Below, piece by piece: positions 33,490 through 47,610 of a stretch of DNA of 64,000 nt; within the stretch, counting starts at the first letter, position 1, and each line of letters starts with the position of its first letter. The stretch is from Imbricaverruca yamaguchii. Taxonomy: Eukaryota; Arthropoda; Thecostraca; Neoverrucidae. Location of the stretch: contig JAOTOL010001634.1 of NCBI GenBank assembly GCA_034440575.1, forward strand, positions 1,934,501 to 1,998,500, written 5' to 3'. The position numbers and the translations under genes are program-made. The notes under the pieces were generated by a model. It ran no database searches. It had not been told where the DNA came from and saw nothing but the letters and a program-made list of their open reading frames with translations.

Positions 33490-33975
33490 GGTATCAATGG
33501 CCAACTTACCTAACCTTATTCAATCGACGCCACGCCGGGCCTTACACGTTGAAGACGTGCGACCGGGTCTGACGTATCCCACGGGCTGGCACGGATCTCT
33601 ACCATGTTGGGTACGTCCCTGGTCGTCTTTATATCCTAGCCGCCGGCCCTACCTCTTTAGCCTCTGGGCTTATGGCACACTAAACCCGTCCATGTGTCCC
33701 TCGAATCTCTGCACCAACCGTGCCCACGTGCAGAGTTCGGGGGTGGACAAATTGCCGGACAGAGTTTTGCCTTTACCCTATAGTCCGGCGCCAGACATCC
33801 GCCGAACGCAATGTGGTGGCCCCTTTATCGGCCCCTCCCACATGCATACCATGTTCGCCCCCTCACCTACACCCCTGGATCGCAGAGGCCAGCGGGATTT
33901 TGCGGTCAAGAGATACCGCAGCCCAGTTAACAGTTGCCCCTTAAATAACGCCCAAGAGTAACAATCAGGAGAGTT
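33490..33975 (+). repeat. Dispersed repeat, plus copy (LTR-like?)
   Basis: Homologous in reverse complement to 44990-45480. Shared blocks include TACCTAACCTTA, CGCCGGGC, GACGTGCGACC, GGGCACGGATC/TGGCACGGATC, CTAGCC and GGCCCTACC. A TATA-like TCTTTATATCC / TCTATATAACC precedes the CTAGCC block, which would suit an LTR promoter, but no terminal TG..CA or internal genes were found. Confidence 0.5.
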
Positions 33976-34680
33976 TCGTCATTGCGCCCTTTCGTCATCC
34001 CCCCACACACTTTGAGGAAGGGAGGATCAATGGCTTATCACGGTCGACGCCCGAGAACACATCGCCCATAGGAGGGCAGCTGGCGGGCTGTCTTGCTTGG
34101 TATATCTGCACGGGTCGTCAAATTCTTCTTGCGGCCATCCCCTATGTGCCATAAATTCGTCCGGGGGGAAAGAACCACAAACAGACAAACAGACAAACAG
34201 CTTGGAGCGAAATCATAAGATAGAGACCGAGATGGTGACCATGCCAGGGACGGACAGCTAAACTGGGACCAAGTGTTGGCCCGAGAGTGAGATCAATACA
34301 ATAATAGAAGCAGAAGGATATTTAGACTGAAATCAAGAGACAGAGACTGAGAGTGAGACGATGGCATATCATTGCAGGGGATTTTCAACAAAGACCCTCC
34401 GATCAAGGTCAACCCCTTCAGAAGTGCCATTATTTCCAACCAGCTGCATCTAGGTCCAGACCATCTAGGTTGATAATGGCATCAGTTGTGTGCTCACAAA
34501 CTGTATCAAATTTAATTTGCCTTGCCTATTATTCGGTATCGAATCAGGAAGCGAGCTTGGCAATTTTACCATACGTCAGATTAGAGAGGCCAAGTCGCAT
34601 CCAGGTATTTATTTGGAGTCCAGGGGACTCCAACTCCCGTCACATTGAATACAATCCACATGTAATTTATGTACGTTAAT
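33976..34680. other. Intron sequence, nothing recognised
   Basis: VPS13 intron 7 interior before the homopolymer tract; no supported feature. Confidence 0.5.
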
Positions 34681-34800
34681 ATAAAAAAAAAAAAAAAATA
34701 AACAACCCTTAAAAATTGGGAAAAAATTTTTTTTTCACACACCCCCAAAATTTCCCCAAAAAAACACACCCCCCCCCCCCCCCCCGCCGGGGGGGGGGGT

Positions 34801-34837
<37 letters not shown>

Positions 34838-35023
34838 ACCAACCCAGAAACCCAAGGGGAGGGGGAGTGGGGGGGGGGGTCGCTTTTTCTTTTTTCAGCC
34901 ATCTGGCCACCGCTAGACGCCCCTGAAGCGTCGGCCCGGCCCCCCCCCCCGCGCGCCTTCGAGCCCCCCCTCCCCCCCCCCCCCCCCCCCTCTTTTTTTT
35001 TTTTTTTTTTTTTTATTCTTTTT
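34681..35023. other. Homopolymer-rich low-confidence sequence
   Basis: Successive runs of A, C, G (over 30 bases), C and T, with very little intervening sequence, between two normal-complexity flanks. This looks like low-quality consensus rather than real genomic sequence. The frames here (poly-Pro, poly-Gly, poly-Phe) should be ignored. Confidence 0.75.
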
Positions 35024-37310
35024 TTATTGTACCCAATCCCAGGGCTTCGGGGTGAGCTCGCGCTTCTGATTCGTGGAGTATTCTTCCCCAGGTCACTCGC
35101 ATCGTCAAGCCGCCTGGGGCCTTCATGGCGTTCTAGAAAGTTCTGGATTGGGTGGCGACTGCTCGAGATCCGGGCCATCGACCTCACGGGCCGATGACCC
35201 TTCTGCCGGAGATGGTTCAGCTGGTGTTTGCACCTCCGGGGCACTAAGCCATATTCCCGGATGTTGTTGCCGGAGCCGCCTTCTGATCTTGGCGCCGGCG
35301 CCACTCGCGTTTGCTTTTGCTTCTCGGACAAATAATTAAATCCAAATAATTAAATCGGATTGAGGTGACGGAGATCTGGCTGGGCTTCTGGCGGCCTGTT
35401 CTGGCGGAAAATATTAAAATTTTGGTGTAGAAAAAAAAATGTAAGCCTCCTTACAGCACCCTCCTCCAAGTGTCCTTGTTTAGCAATGGCGGGTAGCACT
35501 CTAAATTCTAGGATGGCCGATGGCACATCTTTTGGGCATATTGTGGTACAAGGAACATATTCCGATCATGTCAGGTGACTTAGTTATGGTGTTATTCTTG
35601 AGGTGTCGGGCGATTTGTGCTAAGACGGCACTGATGCTACGCACTGCAGTATTAGTGAACCAAAGCCCGTATTTTTGCCAATATTTTGTTTGATTAATCA
35701 GATATAGCTGGGAGTTAAGTCTTCGACATTTCCCACCTAGCATAAGGGCATTCAACTTTTGAAGGCCACAAGGTCTTGCCGGTGTTGGCAATTGCAGATT
35801 TTTTTACACGTACGTTCTATGAGTAACCTCAAAGAAGTACTCGAATGTTATATTTCTTGTATGCTCACGAGAAGCCATCACAGAGCCATGTAAAATAATT
35901 AATCCGCGCCGGGATTGCACAGACTGTCGCCTTCATTTGGCACGGGTGGGGACTGGTACGGCCCCCTATAAATCACAGACAGGGCAGGGTAGAGAAACAA
36001 ACCAAAATTCAGCGCGCAGCTTGCTACAAGCTCTGGCTGGCACCAATAATGGTGCTGTGGGGTAGGATTATGGTTTTATCAAGTTCTGAAGCTCGAGTTC
36101 GCAAGAGGCTGCCCTATCAAATTGTGATAGCATGGCCAAACATGAAATATGCGAGTTTTCGTCGCGATTGAAGCACTTTTGGTCGTGCCGGATCAATCCC
36201 AAAGTTGTCAAAGTCGTGGAATTTAATGAACCGCACTTGCTCGACGAATTTCAGTGCGGCTTCTAGCGTCAAAAATCAACTACAGACAATAGCATTAGAT
36301 TGGTGCACGGCATCAAAAGTGGTTTGTGCATCAAAGGCACAATAGCTGCCTACTTAAACATCATTGCCGTATTCGGCCGATTACACAAGTCCGCACGGAC
36401 GCACGAGCTCCACAAGATAGTATACCCAAGCACGAACTCCACAAGATACCCAAGCAGTTAACACAGACCGTAGTTGTATGGATAAAAGGAAATATTCAAA
36501 TCAGATATATGTATCTCTTGTGTGTGTCTAGGTGCGTCTTTGCATACATAAATTAATTGCATATATCACTGATACGGCAATTTGATATGCATTCAAAACA
36601 AGAACAAATGTTCTGCAAATAATAATTCAATAGCAATGATGGTATATACTCCCCTTCTGAATAATGAGCTTGGGTCCCCGCTGATGAAGATGTTTTGGCA
36701 ATACACACTTGGGAGCATTTATCGTATCCATTTGAAGCATTTGAAATAATACGGAGACAGCGTGAAACATAATCAATATCAAGACAACCATCTCTACGTC
36801 GACTGTCACCAACTCGAAGACTCGATCTGTGTCCGATATTATAGCTGGGTCACGGAAACACGTGATAAAGAAATATGCACGTGAAACGCACGATATTGTA
36901 CATGTAGCATAATGGAGGTATGATATGTATTCACGAAGCAAAGCGAAGTAAAATGGCAATATTTCCTTGTAAGGTTTAGTGGCAGTTGGTTCTGGACTAA
37001 GAGAGCATTAAGTAAAAGCAGCACCACCATAGCAACTTGCCAGCGTCCACATTTAGCTCGTCTTTGACCCACAATGTCGCGAACGATGGAACGCAAGAGG
37101 CCTGCTGCCATCAGCTGTTTGCCATTATAACGTTACCCCGATGACAATGATTATATATTTTGTTTGCAAGCTTCTTTGCCAATTATCGTTTTAGGGAAGT
37201 TCGTACACTGGCGAGCACCGCCAAGGGCGTGACTGAGTTAGCGGTATGTTTGCGGGTGCGTTTCTGCCGCGATGTGGCCGGTGGCCTGCAGCCGCAGCTC
37301 TCCGTTCCAG
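35024..37310. other. Intron sequence with a repeat terminus
   Basis: The 3' part of VPS13 intron 7. At 35400-35456 the minus strand reads CTGTAAGGAGGCTTACAT, the same end motif as at 43147 on the plus strand, suggesting a shared repeat or LTR terminus. Nothing else was recognised. Confidence 0.4.
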
Positions 37311-37482
37311 ACTGCCCACCAAGTCGGTGACTCCGTCGCTGCCGTTGCTGACGTCGCCTGCCGCTGCGCCGACCGACGGCCGACCGACGCCTGCCGGCGC
37401 CACTCGGCTCAGCCTGTCGGTCCGCCTGCGGGAGGTGATCGGCAGGCTGTGCGACACCGACTCGGACTTTGTCGAGGTCAAG
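37311..37482 (+). CDS. VPS13: VPS13 exon 8 of window
   Basis: Acceptor cagctctccgttccag, donor GAGGTCAAG|GTTGGTGA, phase 0 at the end. It encodes a Pro/Thr-rich spacer (KSVTPSLPLLTSPAAAPTDG) followed by the conserved strand TRLSLSVRLREVIGRLCDTD and SDFVEVK. The spacer is typical of the variable loop before the 'v...l..v.v.LcD....ia.i' motif in VPS13 proteins. Confidence 0.88.
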
Positions 37483-38622
37483 GTTGGTGACTGGGGAAAG
37501 GCTCACCGCTGCGGAGCCAGCCGGCTATGACCGACAGCGGTCGGAGAGGGGTGTGTGTGTGTTCCAGTGGACCAGCCTACGACATCGGCATTAGTTCTTG
37601 CCGCACATATATTGAAGCGTGTGTTTAACTTAGCTGCAGAATGCATGAATCATCACACGTCTATGGAGTTCGATATGAATTTGAACGAAGACACCATCCA
37701 CCAGCACTCTGTGCTTTGTGAGTTCTGTTTACGTTGGTGAGCAATATTATCTTGTCCTTCATGTATGTTTATAAATAATTTGCATTGTCGTTAATTTTGC
37801 TCACTATCTTGCATTTCCCTGTCTATCTCCACGCTACGGTTCGTTGAGCCAGCGCTGGATGGAACCTTCAAACGCTTCCTCGGTTTTCGAAACTCCACCG
37901 CTTACACTCGTCCTGTACACTCCCCGTATGTACAAATATGCAATGCAAAACTATACACTGACTACAGCTGGAAGGCTTATCTCAATACACGGTGCTAGCG
38001 AAATGGATAAACGGCAGGCCTGGTCTTGACCGCAAAGTCCTTTTATCTGGCTAAACCTCACATAATTGCTGGAAATGACTCCTTTGTTGTGAAGTAGCGC
38101 AAGGAAGGGCGGGAATTAGATGTGATGCTTCCCACTTTTGCCTTTGCCCAAGCTTTTCACAGTTCCACATCTACACATACGCTCTGGTTGCTACCACGAA
38201 CTCGTCCACCCTTGCAGATGAACGTGGAAAAAATGACGGGGTGAACAGTTCGAGGATTCGCATTTGCATTGATTCTGATAGGCTCAGCATGACCAGCTTT
38301 ATATCTCGCTTCTTCCGGTGTGGAGGAGCAATGAGTAGGCACCATCTAATCTATTTTTTTAACTCTGTGATTTAAGACATTGGATACCAGTTTTTCGGTT
38401 GTGTGATGTGAGGAGCGGATTTAGTTGAAGCATTCCCAGAAGTTCAGGTCCGCACTTCACGACTTCGTCAAGGGACGGGCAGCTTCAATGATCCCGTGGT
38501 AAATCTGGTAAATAATTTAGCAGTCAGCAGGGGAGGAGGCAGAAGCACCCCTCCTATATACGCAAAGCGAATACCCTATACACGACCTCAGCACCGATGC
38601 AGTTCTCTGCGACTTTACATAT
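37483..38622. other. VPS13 intron 8, first part, nothing recognised
   Basis: No supported exon or repeat. Confidence 0.5.
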
Positions 38623-39675
38623 GGGTCATTCCACGTCAAATCGCACAAGAAATTCCCCGACCCTCTCCGATTTTGATGAAAATTGGTACACCTGTAGTAC
38701 CAAGTAAAGAACACATCACGCCAACTTTTAGCCCAGAGTGACCTTTGGGGTCAGATCTAGAGGTCATCCTAGGTCACGTTTTTTACCGACTTGACATCAA
38801 TAAATTGCAAATATCTCATGTGTTATTTAACTTAGCGGAATGAAATTGGTGTCAAAGTGCGCAGAAGCACTTTGGAGCGAAATATTCAGAAATATGGCAA
38901 AAGTTGCACGTGACCTCCCGTGACCTTTGACCTAACCAGGTCAAAGTATACAAATATATTTTTATATATGTTTGCCTGCCCCTAATTCGACGAAACGGTG
39001 GTATATTAATGGTCGTAATATTATCTAAGAACCTGCAAAAAGAAAGGCGGAGACTTGAAAACTTTTGAGATATCGGCCTTTGAGTATTGTCATAGGACCA
39101 AATGGATGCATGCCCCGAGGCTATTTACCATATTATCGATGATAACTCTGGTTACCTTTGTCCGATTATCGTCAAATTTGTTGCGCAAGTCATCGGTGGC
39201 AAACTGAACTATTTTCCAGATTTTCAGGTTGACATGACCTCACATGAACTAACATGACCTTGGGAAGTTTGTATTGCCTAAATACATGCAATATTGCAAC
39301 TTACGTGAATATTCATGGCCATGATATGATTCATGTTAACCGAGAAATCGATAACATTGAGTACCGAAAGTGGACTAATACTGATAGGTCCACCTTAGAG
39401 TGGTTACGCATACTTCTGAAGATTTTGTGCGATCATTTTGCGAGCAGCTGGAAATACTTGTAAAGCATGATTTTGTCGCCCGTGCCCAAGGCAATTATCT
39501 GAAAGGCCTAAAGGAAACACTAGCTCCTGCAGAGGTAATTGTTATTGGAGATTTTTCCGAAAACTACGCTATGGTTACACAGGATGAGGTACAGTCCCAT
39601 CATTGGAACAAACTGCAGGTGACAATCCATCCGTTTGTGGCTTATTGGCGAAACAACGCAGGGGACCTCAAACAT
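38623..39675 (+). mobile_element. Transposon remnant with a DFSENY-family protein fragment
   Basis: Begins at a terminus-like GGGTCATTCCACGTCAAAT followed by TGACC-rich sequence. From about 39390 a plus-strand frame encodes VVTHTSEDFVRSFCEQLEIL, VKHDFVARAQGNYLKGLKET and VIVIGDFSENYAMVTQDEVQ, then SHHWNKLQVTIHPFVAYWRN and AGDLKH. 'GDF.ENY....QD..Q..HWN..Q.T.hPfv.Y' belongs to a protein family I know only as uncharacterised, transposon-associated sequences of cnidarians and arthropods. The Asp/Glu of DFSENY are candidate catalytic or metal residues (inference). The frame ends abruptly where homopolymers start. Confidence 0.6.
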
Positions 39676-41435
<1,760 letters not shown>

Positions 41436-42092
41436 GGAAACATATGCTAATGGCTACTGAGCAATTACTGCTGGTGCTAGAAACTACGAAAATGAAAACA
41501 CACGCACACACAAATCGGAGTCCATTGCTTCTTGTCTGCTGTATTGAATAATGTCCTGGGCTTACCACTCTTTGTATATTGATTATGGATGAGACATATA
41601 TATTATTTTTTGCTTTCGTGGGGAGCAGTACTATTCTTTCACCAATGATTACGCTTATGCTGACGAGAACAGATCCATGTAACCCAACACCTGACTAAAG
41701 CACCGGAAGCCTTCATTAATTCACTACTAAAGCCTTGATGTTTATGGGACCGAATTTCAAGTTAATTTATGTGGATGCACAGCAAACTGGTGTGAATTGT
41801 GTTTTGAGTTTACCTACGCGGTGGTCGATGTCGTTTGGAATGTGTTGCGCTCTATCGCGCTGTGCTACACTGATGCTATGAGTAGCAAAACATTGATGTC
41901 AGCATATTGTATGAAGAAAATATATTGAGACTAATATACTATATATGGAATACTCCATGGGTCGAAGCCTAACATCACCCCGGTCGTCCAGAGGTTTTAG
42001 TTATATATTCACGGACTAAAATTTCTTGAAGTCTCTTGAATTAGCTTCTTGATGTGGTCTTTCTTGATAATGCGCCCCACTTCTGCCGCCAG

Positions 42093-42206
42093 TTGACTGG
42101 AGCGGACGTTGATGTGCAGCTTAAAGCAAATGAGAAGAGGATCCTGCAAGTGTCGTTAGCAGAATTCACTATGGAGGACATCTCAGAGACAACACTATAT
42201 TCGAAG
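42093..42206 (+). CDS. VPS13: VPS13 exon 9 of window
   Basis: Acceptor cttctgccgccag, donor TCGAAG|GTGATTGC, phase 0 on both sides. It encodes 38 residues, LTGADVDVQLKANEKRILQV then LAEFTMEDISETTLYSK. The pattern 'aDv.v......v.a.l..f.i.D....tlY.Ki' is typical of VPS13. Base composition is closer to the introns than in neighbouring exons. Confidence 0.88.
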
Positions 42207-42629
42207 GTGATTGCCTTTTTGCTTAGCAGTGTTTCGTACATCTAGTGTATTCCCGGACAAGGTGGTGGTTGCTCATGTCTCCCTCATTTCGAATATTTAG
42301 AGCATGGTACGTAAATCCCCAAGGAACTCTAATTGCGTATTATGATTGCTTACTGCCTTAGCGCCATAAATGATAGCATGTCGGTGCGTGAAAGATCTCC
42401 CTTCCTCCCATTTTTCGAAGCAATGCTAGACTGACAGCAATTTCCGTCTGAACTGGTGAAGCAACACCAGTGATGTAACCCAACACCACCATCTGCCTGC
42501 AGTGTCAGCAGCGTGGTATCAATGTCCACGGTGTCACAACGTCCACCCATATCAGGGCCATAGTACCAATGTCCACGGTATCATGACGTCCGCTCATGTC
42601 AGCGACGTAACGCCAGCGTACACTGCCAG

Positions 42630-42797
42630 ATCATATCGATGGAGGACGACAAGCTGCTGGAGTTGAGCATCAGTCTGCTGTCCGGTGGCCGCTCGCCGCT
42701 GGAGCTGGCCAACCCCACCCTACCTCAAGGCTCCGTACGTCTGCGGATCGGCCGCCTGCACGTGCTGCTGCTGCACAAAATCGTCGCCGAAATGCGG
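42630..42797 (+). CDS. VPS13: VPS13 exon 10 of window
   Basis: Acceptor gcgtacactgccag, donor GAAATGCGG|GTGAGAAG, phase 0 on both sides. It encodes IISMEDDKLLELSISLLSGG then SVRLRIGRLHVLLLHKIVAE, continuing YSK from exon 9. It is followed directly by SFLAPF of exon 11, as in the VPS13 'vG.l.vv.l.kfv..ll.fl..F' element. Confidence 0.9.
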
Positions 42798-42997
42798 GTG
42801 AGAAGCACCTCCGGTATGGCGAGCGGTAGACATACGCTGTCGAAAAAAGTGGACAGACATTCCAGCCATAGGTGTTGTTCTTCGGTTGCGAAGCTCGCTG
42901 CTGCTCCCCTCATCTCGAAGTGGTGTCACACACGACATTACTATATGATTATCTGGCCGTAGGTCAGCGAAGTTGATGTTGTTAGCTGCTTAGTTGG

Positions 42998-43052
42998 TAT
43001 TACAAGACTCAACGGTCCACGTGACGTAAAACCAATAACCACCACCACCAAG
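42998..43052 (+). mobile_element. 3' fragment of a family 1 SINE
   Basis: AAGACTCAACGGTCCACGTG then GACGTAAAACCAATAACC matches the 3' end of the family 1 SINEs. The tail is expanded as ACC repeats. No tRNA head. Confidence 0.7.
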
Positions 43053-43143
43053 CGAGAAATATTGTGTTGCATTGTGCAAGTTGTGTTAAGTAATGCAAGT
43101 TTAGGGGAACCTGGTCACTCTGAACGTTGATATCGCAACCGGA

Positions 43144-44066
43144 GTTCTGTAAGGAGGCTTACATTCTTTCGGCACGAAGTTTCCAATATTTTCATACCCG
43201 ATAAGATCCCGGCCAATAGCTCCTTCCCTTATTGTATTTTCTCTTTAATCCGCCCGGCTGGACCCGACCAGTGCGCACCTGCGCGGATCAATGGCGGTAG
43301 GGAAAACTCTGCAGCAATTAAGCGCCGAACCCGGGCTAATCACCTCGTTCTGGCCCTCTACCCCGCCCCAATCAGTCAACAGCAAGTGTTTTGATGACAA
43401 GCCGGTCCCGATCAACATAAAGAGAAAGGGCGGCCAACCGTAAGATCGGTAACCACGGTGAAAATTATAGACCCTCAGTGGAAAATTCCAGACCTCCAGA
43501 CCGTCCCAGGCGGTCCCAGACGGCTTCGCGATACACACGGCCTAAGGGGAAGGAAAAATACACTCACACCAAACAAGAGCAAGAACTTAATCCGAAGCCC
43601 TGGGAGTACCCAGATAATAGAGGAGGCGGAGCTAGAGCGAGTGGAAGAAAAACCGGCAGCCTGACAGAAGGGCTCTTTCTCACGGACTCTCTCACATTCA
43701 GACAGGCGGACGGAACGGAGACTCAGGAAGGACCCACTCAGGGTAGGACAGACATAAATTGATAAAGAGATCGTGTAGATGGAGGTAGATATAATAGTTG
43801 TGACATGAAGTGCTGCGCGGAGGAGGATAACGGACGGCTGGAGAGCGACAACCATCGGCCATGTGAATGTCGTATGTCTGACATGTCTTCCTCTTTCCTA
43901 AACCTTGCCGAACCAACCTAAGTTCTATCATGCAGCTTCTGCTTGCGCAACCTCATTCACTCTGCTGAATGGTGTTACCTGTCTTATGGGAGGAACCAAA
44001 TAGGATAATTTTGGGGCGGGGAGGAAGTGTGTCGCGTGCAAGGATGGAGATGTACTAGATGGCAAG

Positions 44067-44126
<60 letters not shown>

Positions 44127-44989
44127 TGTGCGCGTGGCGCGTGTGTGTGTGTGTGTTGTTTGTGTGTTTGTGGGGGGGTATACAGTGCGTGGACGTAATG
44201 TGATGCGGCGTATATAAATGTAAGTATATTGGATTAAGGATATACATCCTGTGGTAGCATTAGCAGAGACCGGTGGTAGCAGTTCGGCGGTGATGCACAG
44301 GAGGAGCAGTGGAGCAGGATCGGATAAAGTAAAACAGGAGTATAGCAAAATTATGCGTGGAACAATTTCTGTCTTCCTCTCCCCGTCCAAATGCACTCGA
44401 CCTTCAGACTAACAGGGGTTCACATAATCACATTATTGGTGACCTATCTGTCGTGGTGTAGCCTATTCTTTTCAATCCACACCTTACCTGAACTCAAGAG
44501 ATACAATTCAGCTTTGCGTTCAGTGGTGTAACTATTTTGACAAGTAGTATTTAGGTCAAATTCAGATTGGCGAATACCGACAGCAGTGTGTGACCCTTCT
44601 TGGGCATTAGCGTCAATGGATGACGTAGGTTGACGACCCCCTCCCCCAAGACCAACGGTAGCGTAGTAAATGCCTCGACGACCAGGTGGACGGAGGGGAG
44701 AATGTTTACGCCCAGAACTGAAATGACTTGGGGGCTGAGGGGCGCGTGCCGTACTTTTCCCTGAGGAGTATGTGTCACGCTTTTCCCCCGAGAATAGTAC
44801 CGTGGGTTTCCGACACAAGGGAATGATTCACACATAATGCTTGGATATGTCCCTCAGATTAATTTGTTATATGGAGTCAATTTATAAGCGAGGAAGCCGA
44901 CCTGCGAACTGTCCTCCTGTGGACTGAATGTTGTCCGGTGACGGTAGTGAGTGTTTAAGCTAGTCTAAATTATTTTGAATATCAATGGT
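43144..44989. other. VPS13 intron 10 with a repeat terminus and a microsatellite
   Basis: TGTAAGGAGGCTTACATTC at 43147 matches the inverted copy at 35436-35456. No intact gene is recognised. Frames at 43458-43855 on both strands have no family resemblance I can name. A (GT)n tract lies at 44070-44155. Confidence 0.45.
44070..44155. repeat. (GT)n microsatellite
   Basis: About 24 perfect GT units followed by interrupted GTGTGCGTGTGCGCG variants. Confidence 0.97.
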
Positions 44990-45480
44990 GTTATATTTAT
45001 GATCTGCGTTTGAAAGATATATGATTGTGAGAGGGCACGATGAACGGACACTTCGGGGGAATTAGCTCACCTACTCTGGTTCTTTGACCACAAAATCCCG
45101 CTGGCCTCTGTGACCCAGATGCACAGATGGGGCGGGTGGAGTATGCATGTAATGCCGTTAATGGAAGCAAACATTGAGTCTGTCGAGTTTGTTGGCGCCG
45201 GACAATAGCATATTGCAAAGCACTGCACGGTCGTGAGTCCGCCTCCGTTCGCCGTACGTTTGGGCACGGAGCTGTACAGCGGTTCGGGGGAACGTACGGA
45301 CAGGTTTGGCGTGCCGTAAGCCCCGGGACTGAAAGGGTAGGGCCGGCTAGGTTATATAGACTACCAGGGGACATGCCAAACGTGGTAAGGATCCGTGCCC
45401 ACCCGTGGACACAATGACCTGGTCGCACGTCTACGGCTGATAAAGCCCGGCGCGGCATCGACTGTCTTAAGGTTAGGTAG
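44990..45480 (-). repeat. Dispersed repeat, minus copy (LTR-like?)
   Basis: Inverted partner of 33490-33975. Its reverse complement contains TACCTAACCTTAAGACAG, CGATGCCGCGCCGGGC, GACGTGCGACCAGG, GGGCACGGATCC and TCTATATAACCTAGCC. A short related motif, TGTCGAG(C/T)TTGT(C/T)GGCGCCG, also occurs at 5025-5044. Confidence 0.5.
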
Positions 45481-46893
45481 GTCGGTGTTGGTCAAAGACA
45501 CAAAAGGACTTGTATAAACCCTCGGAGTCAATACGATGAGCCACCTCGTTGCAGTTAAGACTTTGTCCAGGCGAGGAATGCAGCCAATAACGGTGAGGCC
45601 AGTTATGATTGCCAGTGAAAGGTTTACATGTTCGGCGAGCGTACCATCAGGAATAGAGCAATGATCTCTCGGTATATGTGTTTGTGTACCGCTGAGGGAT
45701 GGTCGGGAGCTAAATTCGGGGACCAAGCAATTCATTGATTAATAAGAAAGCATGAATGGGACGAGCGAATGTGAAGTGAATGAGGATAATGAATGTGTGT
45801 TAGGTAGTGTTAAGGACCAGCGGTAGCCGCTTCGGGCTAAACACGGGAACCTATTTCGTGCGGTACATTGCACAAAACTATGCTATTTTTAGCATCCAAA
45901 GGGTCCTGATTCGGGACAAGTCATTCAGAACCAATTGTACTTCCACTAATTCTCTACTACAACATATTAATTATGATCTGGGTAGACACTCACTTACCAA
46001 ACTATTCAAAAACTTTGACCTCGTACAACATATAAATTCGTGTTAGGGGCAGTAACAAACAACACCAAGCTGGCTGGGGTTTGGGGAATGTGCGGTGTAG
46101 GTGGCAGGGAAACACAACACAGCACACGCCCGACATAGGCAAAAGCAACATGAGATATTTAGCCCAGTGTAAGTACAGTCAGCCCAGGTTCAGCCGTGTT
46201 AAGGTTCAGTGTTAGTTTAAGATTAGTCCTTGATGCACCAGTTCGAGTTAGTTAAGTTGAATTTCAGCTGAGTTTACACCACCTTTCAAAACACCCCGAC
46301 GACCCCACTATACATCCACCCCAAGAAACCACCGCACTCAAACCCATCACGTCCCCACACCCCACCGATGGCAGAGCCGCCACCCCTGCAGTTCCATCAG
46401 TGCATCAAGGCATTGCTAATCACTCAGCGGCCCTGGATCGCACCGCGGTATCTGCTCAGCGGTGATGAATGCAAATTTGCATTCAGGGCAACTCCCAGAA
46501 GTCCCCGAGGGCGTTCGCGGGCGGGAGATTTGCCATTGTTAAGGATTTTATGGTCGATAGATGGAAATTTAGTGCGGGTAAACTAAAATGTTTGCTCGGC
46601 TATTTGGTGAAGTTTTCCTCCAAAATACGAACATTGTCAGAATTATTAATCGATCCCAATAGCTACGAACTTCGCTTGGCCTGATCTCGACCTTGGTTCG
46701 TCCTCTAGCATGAGTGGTTGTGAGTGATAGTATGCTTAGATGCTTGCTGGGTCATGGAGGTCAACTTCCCACTCCCGCAGCCGGAAGGAGCTGAAAGAGT
46801 CACGATGTTGATGGTGAAGACTGCACATGGACGTCAGCGGACCGCTCCGCCACGGCCACCTCCATAACGCTGTTTCTGTCAACCACCGTGCAG
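45481..46893. other. VPS13 intron 10, last part, nothing recognised
   Basis: No supported exon or repeat. Short frames lack any recognisable domain. Confidence 0.5.
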
Positions 46894-47086
46894 AGTTTCC
46901 TGGCGCCATTCATCATTCCCGAGCTGGGCGGCTGGGCGGCCCGCGAGGCAGAGCGTCGCCTGGCGGGTGGTGTGGCAGTCATGAAGCGGCAGGCGCCCAC
47001 CATAAGTCTGTCAGTGCAGCTGCACGCGCCACTGCTCGTCATCCCGGCGCACTCGATCTCCCGCGATGCCCTGCTCGTCAATCTCG
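46894..47086 (+). CDS. VPS13: VPS13 exon 11 of window
   Basis: Acceptor caaccaccgtgcag, donor AATCTCG|GTCAGTGG, phase 1 at the end. It encodes SFLAPFIIPELGGW, then RQAPTISLSVQLHAPLLVIP and SRDALLVNLG. The 'ri.l.v.i.aP.ivIP..s.s...lvvdLG' element is one of the clearest VPS13 signatures. Read-through of the donor gives a stop within about ten codons. Eight copies of the donor follow at 69-bp spacing. Confidence 0.94.
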
Positions 47087-47610
47087 GTCAGTGGTCTGAT
47101 CCACCTCAGTGAAGCTGCAGCCATGCTCCTTCCAACCAGCCGTGACCTTATCTCGGTCAGTGGCCTGATCCACCACAGTGAAGCTGCAGCCATGCCCCTT
47201 CCAACCAGCCGTGACCTTACGTCGGTCAGTGGCCTGATCCACCACAGTGAAGCTGCAGCCATGCCCCTTCCAACCAGCCGTAACCTTACCTCGGTCAGTG
47301 GCCTGATCCACCACAGTGAAGCTGCAGCCATGCCCCTTCCAACCAGCCGTGACCTTACCTCGGTCAGTGGCCTGATCCACCACAGTGAAGCTGCAGCCAT
47401 GCCCCTTCCGACCAGCCGTGACCTTACCTCGGTCAGTGGCCTGATCCACCACAGTGAAGCTGCAGCCATGCCCCTTCCAACCAGCCGTGACCTTACCTCG
47501 GTCAGTGGCCTGATCCACCACAGTGAAGCTGCAGCCATGCCCCTTCCGACCAGCCGTGACCTTACCTCGGTCAGTGGCCTGATCCGCCACAGTGAAGCTG
47601 CATCTTCCAC
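47087..47610 (+). repeat. 69-bp minisatellite starting at the exon 11 donor
   Basis: Eight copies of the donor motif CTCG|GTCAGTGG(C/T)CTGATCC at 47087, 47156, 47225, 47294, 47363, 47432, 47501 and 47570, exactly 69 bp apart. The unit continues with CAGTGAAGCTGCAGCCATGC and CCAGCCGTGACCTTA. The period equals 23 codons, so three frames over the array remain open on the two strands, but not in the exon 11 frame. All copies keep an intact GT. Confidence 0.95.

Noticed and set aside
43458..43855. Overlapping frames on both strands near 43.5-43.9 kb
   Set aside because: Repeat-like, low-conservation composition; no domain recognised and VPS13 phases need no exon here.
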